From Certhia americana (taxonomy: Eukaryota > Chordata > Aves > Passeriformes > Certhiidae), in assembly GCA_018697195.1 (NCBI GenBank), contig CM031879.1, positions 30,136,473 through 30,200,472 on the forward strand: a DNA stretch of 64,000 nt. The letters are read 5' to 3'. Both the position numbers and the translations under genes were made by a program. The notes under the pieces were generated by a model, which was not told where the DNA came from, did not search any database, and saw only the letters and a program-made list of their open reading frames with translations. Positions 48,191 through 61,395 of the stretch are shown one piece after another; the stretch's first letter is position 1; the number at the start of each line of letters is the position of its first letter.

Positions 48191-50486
48191 GATGTGAACA
48201 GATTCTGCTGGTAACGTCAGGTCTCCTTCCCTTCCTCACAGAAGAAAAAGCAGCAGAGTCTAGATTTGTTAAAACTGCAAAGCATTCATTAATCAGTAAA
48301 AGGTTTATAGCAATGAAAATATGATTCCTCTATTTAAAAAAAAAAATTAAAACCCCAAACAAAACACAACAAAAATAATAAAAAGCAGAGAACCAGCAGA
48401 GAGGCAGATCTCAGGCTGGATTTCAAAAAAAGTGGGATTTCACTTTACTGTATTGTTGATGGAAATACAGCATTGTATGGCACTGCCACTCCCTCATCCT
48501 GTAGTCTGGACCACAAACCTCCTTACACCTACTCCAGTTTAAATCTCTGAAAAGTGAGTCAGCTCATGCTGCTGGGCAGGTTATTGCTCCTGTTCACACC
48601 ATCTCATTTCGCTGGCTCAGGCATCTCTTCAGTCTGCCACGTGGATGCCCCACAGTGCCACAGATCAGCACACTCCGCACCATTAAATTCCTCAGATCAG
48701 ACACTTAGGCATTCAGAGAGCACTTTTTGTTGTAGCTGTGAATGAAGCATGTTGAAATTCTAAGCAAGCACCATGCTACAAGCACCAATATTTCAACCAA
48801 ACTCATTTGTGCACTTACTGGTTGATCCACAGCCCACTAGAGACAATGGGAAGACTGCCATTAACTTCACATCAGGCTCATAAAAAATGAGCTAGATCAC
48901 TTCCATTAATGTTAATGAGAGTCACATATATAAATCACCTAACCACTGATAGAAAAGAAACCTTCTTCTGTTCTGCTTTTAACACAGCTCCCACAGTCTG
49001 TGATGTTCATCCTCCGCCATTAGCATTGTGAAGACAAAAGGTTTTTCAACAGCCCCATCTTTCTGATGATTTTGCTTTCTGTCAACACGAGTCAAGCTTT
49101 ATATTCAGAATACATTTAATCATAAAGTCATGAAACAATTACATTTTAACACTGTAATGGACAGATTTGTCACTATTATTACTATTTTTTCCTAGTTGCT
49201 TCTATTTGTATAAATATGTATGAAAAAATGTTAAACAGAAATTTTCTGCTTTTAAAATAGAAGTTAATATTATAAAATAACATTTATCAAATTAATATTT
49301 AAATTTGAGAGGAGTTTTAATAGCAATCCAGAAGCTGTATTTTTCATGTCCATTTCAACAATGGATGGTCAAGACACAGTACAGGAAATATGACTTATTG
49401 TTAATGACTTGACACCATCAGCAGATAGTAGGATTCTAGAAAGCATTGCAAATGGATTTTTAGTTTTCAAAACTAGACTGCAGCTGCTCTGCTTCACCAG
49501 GTTTAGTCTTTCTTTGGCTGCTTTTCCTTAACTCCTTAATGTGGCACATTAATTATAGCCTCTCAATGGTTCCATTCCTTCAGGTCCCCATGTCTAGAAA
49601 TGTTGCCACTCAAATAGCAAAGTGCAAGCTTTCCATCATTCTAATAGTTAAATAATGGCAAGGCTATGCAATTGAAACAGCGTGAAAGGTCACCTTGACA
49701 ATATTCTGACTGGGAAAAAGTAGCTTAAGGCATCACATTTCTTTATTGTGAATGAGTTGACTGAGTTTATTACTGTTCATGATATTTGAATCATTTACAA
49801 GTTTGAAATAAGGTAAGAAATACCATTTTGGAACTACTGAAAATTATCAGATACATCAACTTTAAAGACTATTTATAAAGCATATTTTTTATGATATTGA
49901 TCAACAGAAAAGTGAGGAGACACAGGAGTTTGAACCAATGACACAATTTTTGGAACAGCTGGCATAGGTAGTCAGCATGAAATGTAGACCTCAGCAGAAG
50001 TCCATAACAAGTTTTAGTCATTAGCAAAGATCCCAGAAAGCTCTATTTTCAGGATTTAAGGTGCACAGGCATGGAACAGAGACCTCACACTGGGGTTTTG
50101 AGAAGAAAAGTTTTGTGCCAAATGACATTCATAAACTGCCTTTGGTATGTACTTTATGGCAGGAATAAGACCAGGACTGAATTTCACATACTTCTCTGTT
50201 AAAGGTGGGATCAGAACCATAATTCCCACAATTATATAACAATACCATATCTAGTGAAACAGTAAAAGAAACCTAAATTTTCTGTCATCTTTATTTTATT
50301 CTTACCCAAGTCCTTGAAGTTTCACGTGCCTTTTAATGTAGGTCTTCAAATTAACTGCAGCTTAATTTTCTTAACTATTTATCTAGAAAGTTAAGACTAG
50401 ATTTACCTGGAGGATAGCTTCACTAAAGGCAATGGAGTTAACGCAGGCATAACCAGCCTTGAACTCACTTTTGTGTTTCCTCTCAG
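48191..50486. other. non-coding stretch
   Basis: AT-rich DNA with occasional A-runs (for example at 48336). No recognised repeats and no notable open frame. Confidence 0.55.
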
Positions 50487-50551
50487 AACTGCTAATTGCA
50501 GAAATCGATCAGTTTAAGGTCGTTATGTTATGTGTTTTAACAAAAGATGAG
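50487..50551 (+). CDS. candidate short coding exon, gene unknown
   Basis: The segment follows a good 3' splice site (TTTTGTGTTTCCTCTCAG|AA) and ends at a near-consensus donor GATGAG|GTAAGATC. Of three frames only one is open across all 65 nt. With the acceptor in phase 1 it gives 21 codons, LLIAEIDQFKVVMLCVLTKD plus E, and ends in phase 0. The segment has two CpGs (cgatc, gtcgtt) in CpG-poor surroundings, and the residues look like ordinary protein. Its phases do not join directly to the candidate exon at 11492-11717 (donor phase 0), so further exons would be needed if both belong to one gene. Short pseudo-exons with good splice sites are common in introns, so confidence stays low. I do not recognise the peptide. 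Confidence 0.28.
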
Positions 50552-53500
50552 GTAAGATCCAAGCTATATGGACTTGAGCAATAAACACATCATTAACTGA
50601 AGTACAGTGAGCACTTCAGCTGCCAGTCTTCTGGTATGTCTGTATTTCCTTCCAAGGATGTAAAAATGTGAAACTTGCTACTTTCCTTATCCATTAGGAG
50701 CATTAGATAAAGCCCAGGATTTGAAATGCGCTGGATACTTGATTGCATACATCAATACTTAAGGATCCATCTTTCAAGTCACTATTAATCTTTTATATTG
50801 ATATTACTACTGCCCAAATTTCTTATAATCAAATTTGAATCAAAGCAGAGGGCTGGATATTCTGAATGATGGAACGCAATGTTACACAGAGGAGCTATAA
50901 CTTCCTTCACTAATCAAGGTCTATTTGCCTGATATTAATTAAATCATCTTAGAGGCTCTTTTATTGCTTCATCATCTATTTTCTCATGCACATACTGAGA
51001 GAAAGGAAAAACCACAACATGCTGATGAAAGACTTACCACCCAATGACCATTTTCCTTCAGTGATTAAAAAAATTACTAATGGATGACCCCATTTTAAAA
51101 GGTGCTATCAGCAGCTGACAGAGAGACTAATACATATATAGCACAAATTAATAAATTGTAATAGAATAAATATATAAACAATTGCAAAATATGTCTTTTA
51201 AGTGTGATGTTCAAACTAGTGCAAAATAAAATATTTCACATTTTCACCTAATAATAAACATTTTTTCTGTAGCTGTCAGAAAAAAAAAATCAAACATAGA
51301 GAACAATCAAGGTTGTCTGTATTAAGACAAAGCATGTGTGGTATGCAAGTTTTCTTCTTGCTGAGGCTTGTCAGAGTAACTATTCTGCTCTGAAAGGTAC
51401 AGGGCAAGTGGTGCAGCTCACCGGCAGTGTACTGTGTGACTCTGGCTTAGAAGAACAGCATAATAACAGTTCATTTCCAGCAGCAAAGAAAGAGGGTCAG
51501 ATCTGAACTTCTGGAGGCCCTCTATCACAACATGACCCCAAATCTTGGCTTTAGGAAGGCATATTGGCCAGCAAATACACACTCAACTCTACTGCAGATA
51601 CTATTAAAAACAGCAATGTTCTGTCTTCTTTTAAAAAGGCAGTGACCTAGATGGATATCCTGTGCACATATCAGATATTTTTAAGGCCTATAGAGCCACA
51701 CTGTAATTGATGCCCTAGAGTTTCTCTATGTCCTTCTCTATTGCCTTAGGTATACCATTTGATTCAGCTCCATGTAATAAGAGACACCCAGAATTGAATT
51801 ATGTCAGAATTGTTCCTTTAGGCGCTGGGCAGACGTGTTTCTCTACAAACATTTTCTATGCTTTCTCTAGGTGATAGACCATATTTTACTAGCCACTGTA
51901 GTAAGGTCATAGGCATCAGCCTATCCACCTCCCACCTGTCTAATGGGTAGCTCCTTCTAGTGCTTTCATCTTTTACAGGGACTCTTTACAGTACCCCAAA
52001 TGCTCCCTAATGAAACCAGTTTCACAGTCAGTCTTGAGTAAAAAAAAACAACAGGAAAAAAATTACCTTAAAACAGGGAAGAGTCCTAAGTGTAACCAAA
52101 AAAGCATCACAAACATCTGTGCATAATACTTTGAATTAATGTATCATTAGCTTATTTTTTTCTGTATTTAATTGTTATAGAGGATAAATAATTACTTAAC
52201 AGTAGTCAGTAGTCATTAAAAACATCTCTGCACTGAGTATGATCCCCATCCGTTAGTCAGCTGAGCTGGATAAAAGAAATATTAACAATTTTTTTTTTGT
52301 GAAACAGAAACAGGTTATTCATTTATGTTGACACCGAAATCACAAACCCATAGCCAAAGGCCTGATCCTGGCAACAGACTTGTATGGGTGGAACTTCTGG
52401 TCATTCCCATTAATGAAAAGATCTTAATTATAGTTTAAGTAAATATTTGGAAAAATGTAGGAAATATAGTGTTGGCCTCAAATTAGCATCAAAATTCCTA
52501 CTATTATCCCTAAAGCCAGGTTTTAACCCATGATCTAGAAGTGTATTTGATTGCACTGAGATAACAGCTCCATGAATGTCAATTTCCTTAAGAAGCGGAA
52601 AGAGTTTGAACTTTCTCTTCTAAGTTTGCCTGTGCACAGAGGTCTTTTATAATATAAATTTAAATACACAATCTGTTTTATAATGTTTTCCATCAACTCT
52701 CTTCTCCATATGTTCTCCCACTAGGAATCTAATGAGTTCTATGTATGAGGGATGACAAGGGAATATGCCAGAGAAATAATTCCAGCAATTATGGCATATG
52801 GAGGCATTGTTTTTGAGTCACTTTTGCCATGAACATTAGGCAGAGCATCTGGGACCAAATTATGTCTACCTGCCCATGGACATTAGCAAAATCATCATCT
52901 TCCATTTGTAAATTCTGCTGAGGTAATCTGACATACAGAGAGGATCATTTCATCAGCTTTATGATCAAAGAGCATATTGAAATACAGTCCATTTATAGTT
53001 ATAAAAAAAATTCTTCTCTTTAGAAAGAATAGTTTAAACTGTAAACTAAGAAGAAATTATAGAAACACATCATCTCTCTCTTCCCTCCTGTGTTCAGTTT
53101 CAGACCACTATTTATTAAAAATCTTTTCTCATCATTACTGGAGTTTTGAAAGAACTGACTGGATTGAAGGACACAAGAAAATGACCAAAGAAAAAAGAAC
53201 AAAAAGAGGCACAAACTCTAAACCAGTAATAGTAAGGATTATATTCTCTGTCCCCAAATATGACAGGGCATCTGTAATTAATCATAAGTAGGAAACAGAC
53301 TAAAATAAATTTATTTTATATGGAGACATAGTGACTAGAGCAGTGTGCATTTCTTAAGTTCTGATTTAAATACTAAGATACAAGGCTGGAGATTCAAGTA
53401 TAGTTTCTGTCATGTTTGTTATGACAGTAAGGGGAAGAGTTCAAGAGATTCGACCAGTATGCTCATATGGAGTAAACTTGAAACTCTACATATTCCTCAT

Positions 53501-56500
53501 ACTCAAGAAAAATATCTCAGCAATATGAGTAACATAAGTATTTTTACGTGTTGTTTTCCCAGTTGAAGTCATAAATCTCAAACTACACTGTCCTCAGTGT
53601 TTTAGCAGAAAAAAATGTACCTGCTGTTTTAGAGGATCTAAACCAAATTTTACATTTTACAGTTATGAACATAAATATAATATGAAGAGCTAATATAGAA
53701 GTTTTACTGTTAGGGTTACATATAAGCAATAATATTTCTATTACACAAGCTATTTATTTAATTTGGTTGGGCAATAAACTGGTTTTCAGAATTGAAAGCC
53801 AGACTTATTTCAAGTCTTTCAGTCACAGCTAATCTTGATGTGATTAGTGATATTTAATCAAGTGAATATATTGTCAAGGAATAACTGAATTTCACTTCCA
53901 ATTGCTTCACAGGTTGACCTCAATGCTTGCAAGAAAAGAGTGAAAATAGAGACTAGTTTCTTAAACCATTTACCTGAATAGGGATACGTGAACTTTAATG
54001 AATTTGCTCAGATCAGAATTTCCTAAACAAAATGCTAAACGTTCATCTGCGTCTGATGTCTTTATACAAATCACACTGAAATCACTGATGTGCCTTGCCA
54101 TTTCTGTCATCTGGCTTTGAAGAAAATTTCAGAGACCTGAAACAGACCTTTCCTACAACACAGAAAACAGGTCTAAGGTCCTACTGTCACCCCCACAGCC
54201 ATGCGTTCAGGATGCTGACTGTACCCCTGTGCTCACATGCTGGATCCACTTCCCTAGACACTACACCTCAGGTGATGAAACCACACTACAATTATTTGAC
54301 TCTCCTGACATCCTGTTCACAGCAGTCTGATAAAGAACTGTCACTCCCTTAGACAAGAGTTTCCAATGTCACCATCAATGGTCCTCCTGCTAGATGGTCT
54401 TAAATTAATTTTGGATAAAGAGACACGGACAACACTTGTAATCTCACCTGTTGAAACAAAGTTGTAGGAAATTCAACCTTTTCATATACTACTTCTGTAG
54501 TACAGATGAATACAGAACATACAAAAAACCCCAGCCATATTTTTGCTAAAAAATTTGCAATGACTGTCTGTAAAGTAGTGTCCAAAAGTTACATAAGCTC
54601 TTACAGAAACAAGGCCAAAGATGTAATCTGGAAATATTTTCTCATTCTGTGAAAAAACAGAAAATTTATTGGCATATAAATTGTGTTATAAAGACATAGT
54701 GATTAGGAAATTTTTATTTTTCAATTTAAGACCACTGAATCCATGAGAAATCATTTAATGGCATCAGATTTGCTCGGGTGTGACAGTTTTGATGCAGAGC
54801 TATGTAACTTTTGGCAAAAAAACACCCTAGAAATTAAGGCAACACTTCTCTTGCAAATCAAAACTGTGCTCATTTTCCTTGCCAGTAGATTGGTTAACAA
54901 CAGATGTGTAAAATTTGAGGCATGAAGGAAGAGGCAGTAAATCAACAGAAAAGTATGCCAATCACATATTTCTGTTTTGTTGTTACAGACTTTCATGCAT
55001 TACCTAGAAATTATAAAAGCTGTACAATTACAATGAGCAAAAAACACTCTGCATATATTTTTATGAAAACTAACAAATTAAATACCTTTTATCAGATTCT
55101 TTACTTTCACAATACATGTATCTGATACAGTCTTAAAGCCTATAGATTCTACACGTAACAGAGCTGCATTGCCTTAGTGTAGTACTGAAATGCTACACCA
55201 GTAACATTTTTAGGCAGAGCTGAAGGAGTCAAGACTTGAAAGATACCAGATAAATACAAAAATTGAAAATATATAGCACAATAGGTGTATTTATAGGTAG
55301 CAATAGCGTTATCTGCATCAGTGCTGTTTTAAAGGTTAACATTCATTATGATCAATAAACCACATGCAATCAAGATCTAGACTTGAATGTTTTTTAAGTT
55401 TTATTTTAGATTTATTTGATCTGATATGAATTTTTTTTCATTAAGATTCATATCAGGACTTCCTTTTGTGTTTTGTTGAACTGATCCAATACACTTAATT
55501 GTGAGAGGTATGAAGAAAGCAGTGATTTTTCTTTCCCTCTCAATGCACTGCCACTTGGAACTGCAGAACCTGATATTCGGCAGTTCAGATTCTTGATGAT
55601 TACTTAATTCAAAGAGTAGCATGGATTTATCTCTGATCATAATGCCTGATCATTTCTGAAATCAGATGAAACGATTTAGAAAGTAGTATACAAGGAACAA
55701 ATGATTAATTGAAGCAATTCTCATGCCTACATGAATGCACATAGTTGATCCAGTCATCTGTACTCCATTTTCAAAGGAGCATTAAGCCTGCACTGTGGAT
55801 ACCTGAACTGTGGTTCCCAACTTGCTTCAAGATGCACAAGCAGATCTGACTAACTGGCTTTTTTTTTTTTTTTCCTTTTCTTTTCTTTTAAACAGTTTCA
55901 CAAATTAGTTTTTCAGGATTGTCTACCATGTCTTGTTGGTACTTAAGACATCTAAATGATAATTTTTCAGGATTCACATTTTGTGAAGAAAAAGATGTTA
56001 TTCAATCTGAAAACAGTAAACCCACTGGAATTTCCCAAAGGTATCAGTTCCTTTCAAAAAAGACATTTCAAAGTGGTAGGAAATATTTTCTGCTCTACTG
56101 AAAAAATATAAAGTTTCTATAACCTTCGAGATTCTTATTCGCTAAAAAATTATTTTGTTCCATGAGTAAGCAGATCTCTGATGCGCGCATCCATACAGGG
56201 AACTCTATTTTATATTACAATTTTATTCACTTGCTATGAATAATCACAACATTAATCTACTGCAGAGAATCTATTCAGTATATTTGAAAATCCATTTATT
56301 TTCATTTATTGGTATGCGTGTGTTACACTTGTATATAATACAGTATTTTCAGCGTTTAAGAACAAGGAAACAAAGAAAACGAGTATTGAGAAGCATAATA
56401 TAGATTTTTGACCAAATAGAGGTCATATTCAGATTCTACAAAACAGCACATTTACACTTTGCACTGTCCCAAACAACCTCTTTAAGATGCTACCTTCCAC

Positions 56501-56885
56501 CCTGAACCTCTGAGCACAAATCCATGTAATACTGATCCATCCTAAAATACCAAGAGACCTAGTTTCTGCTACAAACTGTTTATTCTAATTAAATTTTAAT
56601 CAGAAAATAAGATCTTTTTCTGTCAACATATTTTTTATTATTTCCCAGCAGAATGATAGAATATACTCCTCAATTTTATTCCCAACAGTCATTTATTTTA
56701 TTTAAGCTCTCCTGTGCAGTAATACAGCAGAAGTAATGAAATGGTATTAGAACAGCAGGGGCTACAGTGACAGGCAGAGCACATCAGGGTGTTCATCTAT
56801 CATGGAACTTAATATATAGTTAAACTAGTCATGTCAATGGCTTGTAATGATTAAACTATTTCCTTCTATTCCTTTGTGTTTTCCG
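50552..56885. other. long non-coding stretch with no recognised transposon
   Basis: More than 6 kb without an identifiable CR1 or LTR, unusual in this window. AT-rich with TAAT/ATTA-rich patches around 50930-51250 and 52110-52210, and a polypyrimidine tract at 55859-55890. The plus-strand frame at 52977-53291 (104 codons, Lys/Arg-rich end) has no recognisable domain. Nothing coding is supported. Confidence 0.5.
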
Positions 56886-56990
56886 TTTTTTTTTTTTTTT
56901 TTTTTTTTTTTTTGGGGGGGGGTTGGTTGGTTTGTTTGTTTTTTTGTTGGTTTGGGGTTTTTGTTTAGTTTTGGGGGGTTTTTTATTTGC
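56886..56990. repeat. T28-G9 tract with GT-rich extension
   Basis: A run of 28 T (56886-56913) passes directly into 9 G (56914-56922) and then GGTT/GTTT repeats with GGGG and GGGGGG runs up to about 56980. On the minus strand this is a C-rich and A-rich block (CCAACC/AAAC type). The Phe/Gly/Val frame over it is an artefact of the repeat. Run lengths may be unreliable. Confidence 0.95.
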
Positions 56991-58873
56991 TCTGTTTGGT
57001 AACCACACAGGATTTAAACAAGCTTATCTCTATGTATTTTTTACTACCTTTAAGTATGTGTGGCTTTCATTTCAATTCACCAAAGAATACAGTCAGAACT
57101 CTCTCTAGTCAGTATGTTTATGCAGTGTCACTAAAAGGAATTGCCAAATTTCTTTTATATCAACATTATAGATGGTACAATATACATTAAATAGAGTACA
57201 AAATTATACATTCTGTAATAACTTAGAAAAAAAAGCTCAAAGATGCTTAAGGCCTTTAAATATTGAGGATTCTTTTCATGTAACAACACATCGCAAAGTC
57301 CAAGATTTCTTAACAAAACAAAACAGATCTGAATTGGATGACTGTAAGCAAGCAAAATACCCATGAAGTGTAAAACTGGGAGAGCACGAGACTTTTTTCC
57401 TGTATGGCAAACAGGCTGAGCAGACATCTACATAAGCATCCATCAGTACTTAGGTTCAAGCAAGAGATTTTATTTTTTTAATAAAAGACAAAAATTCTGA
57501 ATGATTACCATCCAATATCATAATTGCAAAACTCATTTACATCCCTGCCTACCTGTATTAAAAAAGGGATGGAATAGTGTAATTGACTGCTTACCATCAA
57601 TTTAAATGAATTAAAGGTTAGGAAAGTAAAGTACATACTGGAAACACCCATTTCCTTCAAACCAAATGAAAATGTATATTTTAAAGGTATAAAATGCTTT
57701 ATAATGGAAGTGGTAATTGAGTTTTGACCACTACTTTCTTTAACTGTTAAGCTGCAGTAGTTGGTTAGCCTTAGGGAAACATGTCAACCTGACTATACAT
57801 TCTAATATGACTGATGTATTCAGATAACTATTATTTGTCAACAATAATTATTAACAATGGATACATAATTCCATTCCTATAACAAAGCAACTTCAAGATG
57901 TTGAAATATGTACCTTTGAGAGCTGCAAGATTAGAGCACAAATAAAAATGTCTTAAACTGTGCCATGCCAGAGGACAATTTCTGCGACAGAAATTTAATT
58001 AAAGCAGTGTGCAGTCCCACCAGCAATCTGAACAGTGGACCAAGGACCATTTTAGAGTGAAGGATCCAGTACATTTCAGAGGTTGACTTCTTCAAGATGA
58101 AAAGCCACTGATCTGCAATGGAGAGCCCAAAAGTTTGCTGCTTTTCTGCACCTTTAGAATATTAGCTCGTGATTACAGCTGCAAATTCCTCAGCAAGTGC
58201 AATTTTACAAGTGTACACAGTTCAATCAGTTGAAATATTTGTGACACAGAAGTTCAAAATAACTTTCCAGTAGTTTTGATCTCAAGGCTGTTGCTGATTA
58301 CAAGCCAGGTTCTCATTGAAACAATTGATTCTGAAGGATACATCCCAGCAGTATAAAATTTCACTTCAAGGATTGCCTGGAGGAATGAAATTCCTATGTG
58401 TTTTATTTAATGTTATCAGCCTTGAGACTGGCTTGATTTGTCTTTAGCTATCGGGTTACCTGTAAAAAAAAAGAAAATTGAAAAATCAAAACTGGTCATA
58501 GTGAATCTATTTTCGAAGTGCTAGAAAATGAAACTGAAACAGAAGTGTAAGATCTCTGTCCAGCAAAGCTCTTTCAATTGTTTTTAAATAAGGGAATAAA
58601 TCCTGATGGTATTAGATGGCATTGCTCCCCAACTTAAACTGTGTATTTAAGTGATTTCTGGGAGAAATTGAATTGTGACCATGCTTAAAAAATATAATAA
58701 AATCACGAATTGGCAACCCACAAACTTCTGTTTTCTCTTATTCTTTTTTAGTTGTTAAAACTTATGTATGGTAACATCTATGCTTTTTAAATGTTAGCCA
58801 TTGTGTATACAGTGAATCATACTGGAGCTGTATTCTTCCATTCTTTGCATGCCTCTTTACAAAACAATCACAA
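56991..58873. other. non-coding stretch, no recognised transposon
   Basis: AT-rich, mostly single-copy-looking DNA. A strong minus-strand polypyrimidine-CAG at 58460-58485 precedes a very short open segment (see findings). Overlapping 60-90-codon frames at 56923-57427 show no recognisable content. Confidence 0.5.
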
Positions 58874-58914
58874 CATCATAGAATCATTTAGGGTGGAAAA
58901 GGCAATGTCCTTTT
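58874..58914 (-). mobile_element. tiny CR1 3'-end fragment, minus strand
   Basis: About 40 bp: the CR1 terminal octamers in reverse complement (catcatagaatcattta) followed by 'gggtggaaaaggcaatgtcc'. It is an extremely 5'-truncated insertion. Confidence 0.8.
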
Positions 58915-59954
58915 AAAGGATTAATGTATCTTAGCAAGCAATAATCACTTAGTGAAGAAATGGCAAAACTCATGCAAAAGTTAACAAGAGATAGAGATCC
59001 TGTTATTCACAAAGTAAAAAATTACCAAGGAATTAATTTAGAGTGTTTTCATCTAGCCTAACATGAAATAAGAAGGAAACAGAAGGACCACAGAGAAAAG
59101 TGGGGGGGAAAGCATTTCATAATAATTCGACTTTTCCTCTAACTGATTTGGATTTTAAATTTTAAAAGAAAAAATCTGTCATATCAAAGCAACATAACTT
59201 TGAGGAATATTTCTGCTGTGTCACTGGATACAATTAATCATCACATAACCTTTTAATATCAAATTCTGTCAGGGGGAAACATCCCAAGGCTTGAGAAACA
59301 ACTCTTTGGAATGGTCACAACACTTTATGACATCAAGGGGCATATCCTTTTCATTTTGATCACAGAGCGAAGGGTCATGCTCCTTAATGATGAAACATTC
59401 TTTTGCCCTCAGCAAAACTGTTTGCATACAGCTCTTGTCAACTCTGCAGAGCATAAACGTAGAACAAACAGAATATTAAACAGACTGTTCAAGGAGTTCA
59501 TTACTTCAGTTTGCCTTCTCCACAGAGTTGTTTCTAGGAACTGCACTTGAGGCAATAATAAAATTGTGCTTCGTGATTTTTATGATACACAGGCCTATTT
59601 ATTACACTGCTTTTATTTTGCTTTGGTCTTGCTGTTGGAAACAGCCTCATGTGGCCCCTTCTAAAGTGGAAGATTGCCTGAAAAAATAATAAAGAATTAA
59701 TTTAAAATTCAGGCAACATATTTCTGCACCCTACCCCAAAGCTCAAAAGGCTGATGCGCCATCTTATTGTTATTTATTGTTTTGCTTTATAGTAGCAAGC
59801 TAGAATTCTACTCATGGAACCAGGTGCCACTGAGCTACACAGTGTAAAATACACAACTTCTTATACTGTCCACAGGTGGAGTTTTATTAGCTTAATTTGT
59901 GATACATGTCTCTATATCTATACTTATGTCTACCTATCTGTCTACCCAGTAAAG
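58915..59954. other. non-coding stretch
   Basis: AT-rich DNA. A degenerate TCTA/TATC repeat lies at about 59910-59945. Short frames (79 codons +, 61 codons -) overlap at 59269-59550 without recognisable content. Confidence 0.5.
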
Positions 59955-60370
59955 AGCCAATAAGGCAAATAAGACACAGTAGCATCTCATATGAGGAAAG
60001 GCTAAGAGCACTGGAACTGTTCAACCCAGAGAAGAGAAGAGAAGGCTCAGAGGGGAATCTCATCAATGTATACAAATATGTAAAGAAAGGATGCCAAGAA
60101 AATGGATCTAGACACTTCTCAAGTGATGCCCAGCAGCAGGAAGAAACTGAGAACAAGCAAACACCGGCAGTTCCCTTTCAGGAAAAAGTTTTTACTGTGA
60201 GGGTGACTGAGCACTAGCACATATTGCCCAGGGAGATTGTGGGATCCATTCTTGAAGATATCAAAAAGTTGCCTGGTCCTAACTGACTTTAGATGGCTCT
60301 GCTTGAGCCAAGAAGTAGCACTTCCAGAGTTGCCTTCCTACCTCAACTATCCTGTCATGTATTGTTTCTA
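59955..60370 (+). mobile_element. CR1 LINE 3' fragment, plus strand, about 415 bp
   Basis: Begins in the region upstream of the tail ('atctcatatgaggaaaggc', 'taagagcactggaactgttc', 'aacccagagaagagaagaga', 'aggctcagaggggaatctca'). It continues through 'tttactgtgagggtgactga', 'cacatattgcccagggagat', 'cttgaagatatcaaaaagtt' and 'agatggctctgcttgagc' to 'ccagagttgccttcctacct' and 'caactatcctgt'. The terminal octamers are decayed. Plus-strand frames over it (103 codons) are CR1 read-through. Confidence 0.93.
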
Positions 60371-61054
60371 TTACACCCAGATCTACCAGGTCTGGGCTAA
60401 GGTCGTAAACTTCAGATAAAAATGTTATTTTACCCATACATGACTGCTCAGTTACATGGCTGTTTGGAAGTGCAAATGTATTTTCAGTCACAAGAAAACT
60501 CAGTAAAATCATACTCTGTGGGCCTGTCAGCCCCCCTCACCTAGTGCTACAACCCTGTGGAGAAAATATCCCTATGAAAGCAATTACAATGACACATAAA
60601 TTAAATAGGTGACAAAAATAAGGAAAAAAAGTAGATAGCCATTAAAATTACTGCTCTAGATCAGAACCTTCACCTACATATATACATATATATAGTGGTC
60701 CACATTTGCCTCTATGTATGATGTTAATTCTTCTCATGTTCAAGCATAGATTTCACGTTAATATCAGCGGAAGTTATATATGCATACAACATACAAATCA
60801 GGGAGTAAATAAACCTCTTGGTTATTAAAGGCAGTTTCATAAAGAAGCAATGAAATTTTAGCTATTACCTAGTGATGGTCTTCCCATAAATGCTTAATTT
60901 TGATAGAGTAAATGCTATTTTATTTGAGTGTCTGGGAAGTAAGGTATTAATGTATTGTGCCAAAGGCCTTCATAGGAAAAGAGCGACCAATAACAATATG
61001 TGTCTGATCGTTAAAATCCTTAGAGAACACCCTGAATAGGTGCAAATCAAATTT
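60371..61054. other. non-coding stretch
   Basis: AT-rich DNA with a short TATACATATATATA patch near 60680. No gene or repeat is recognised. Confidence 0.5.
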
Positions 61055-61395
61055 TCAGTTAATAATTAATACATGTGGAAAATTAACAATACAAATTTAA
61101 AAAGTACATGAAATCTTTAGCATCCTAGGTGTTGATTTGAATTAATTTGTTAATTCTTGAAGCGTAATTACTTTCTTTATACTAATAATTTTTTTCACAT
61201 CGTTGCTATATCATAAATACACCATATTAGATTCTCTTCATTTTCTTGTCCTAAATATGCAATTAAAGCATAATTACTCTGCAGTTGCAGACTTTTTAAT
61301 TTAAATTAGTGAGTGGCTGCTGTTAATTGGCTGTAATTGTACGTGAACTCACTTGTTTTACTTTAACATAACAACATATAATTAAATGCATCTGG
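61055..61395. promoter_or_regulatory. candidate conserved regulatory element rich in TAAT motifs
   Basis: Within 340 bp there are about ten TAATTA/TTAAT/ATTAGT-type homeodomain core words: cagttaataattaatac, gaattaatttgttaatt, gcgtaattac, gcataattac, tttaaattagtgag, gttaattggctgtaattg and ataattaaatgc. No transposon signature or simple-repeat periodicity is visible. Long non-coding vertebrate enhancers often look like this. AT-rich DNA also produces TAAT by chance, so this is inference only. Confidence 0.22.

Noticed and set aside
59540..59680. Minus-strand acceptor (ttattattttttcag) followed by 47 open codons ending in a stop
   Set aside because: The peptide is unremarkable, no poly-A signal pairs with it convincingly, and such segments are common by chance.
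60001..60217. Plus-strand frame reading as a charged protein
   Set aside because: It lies entirely within a CR1 3' fragment and is repeat read-through.
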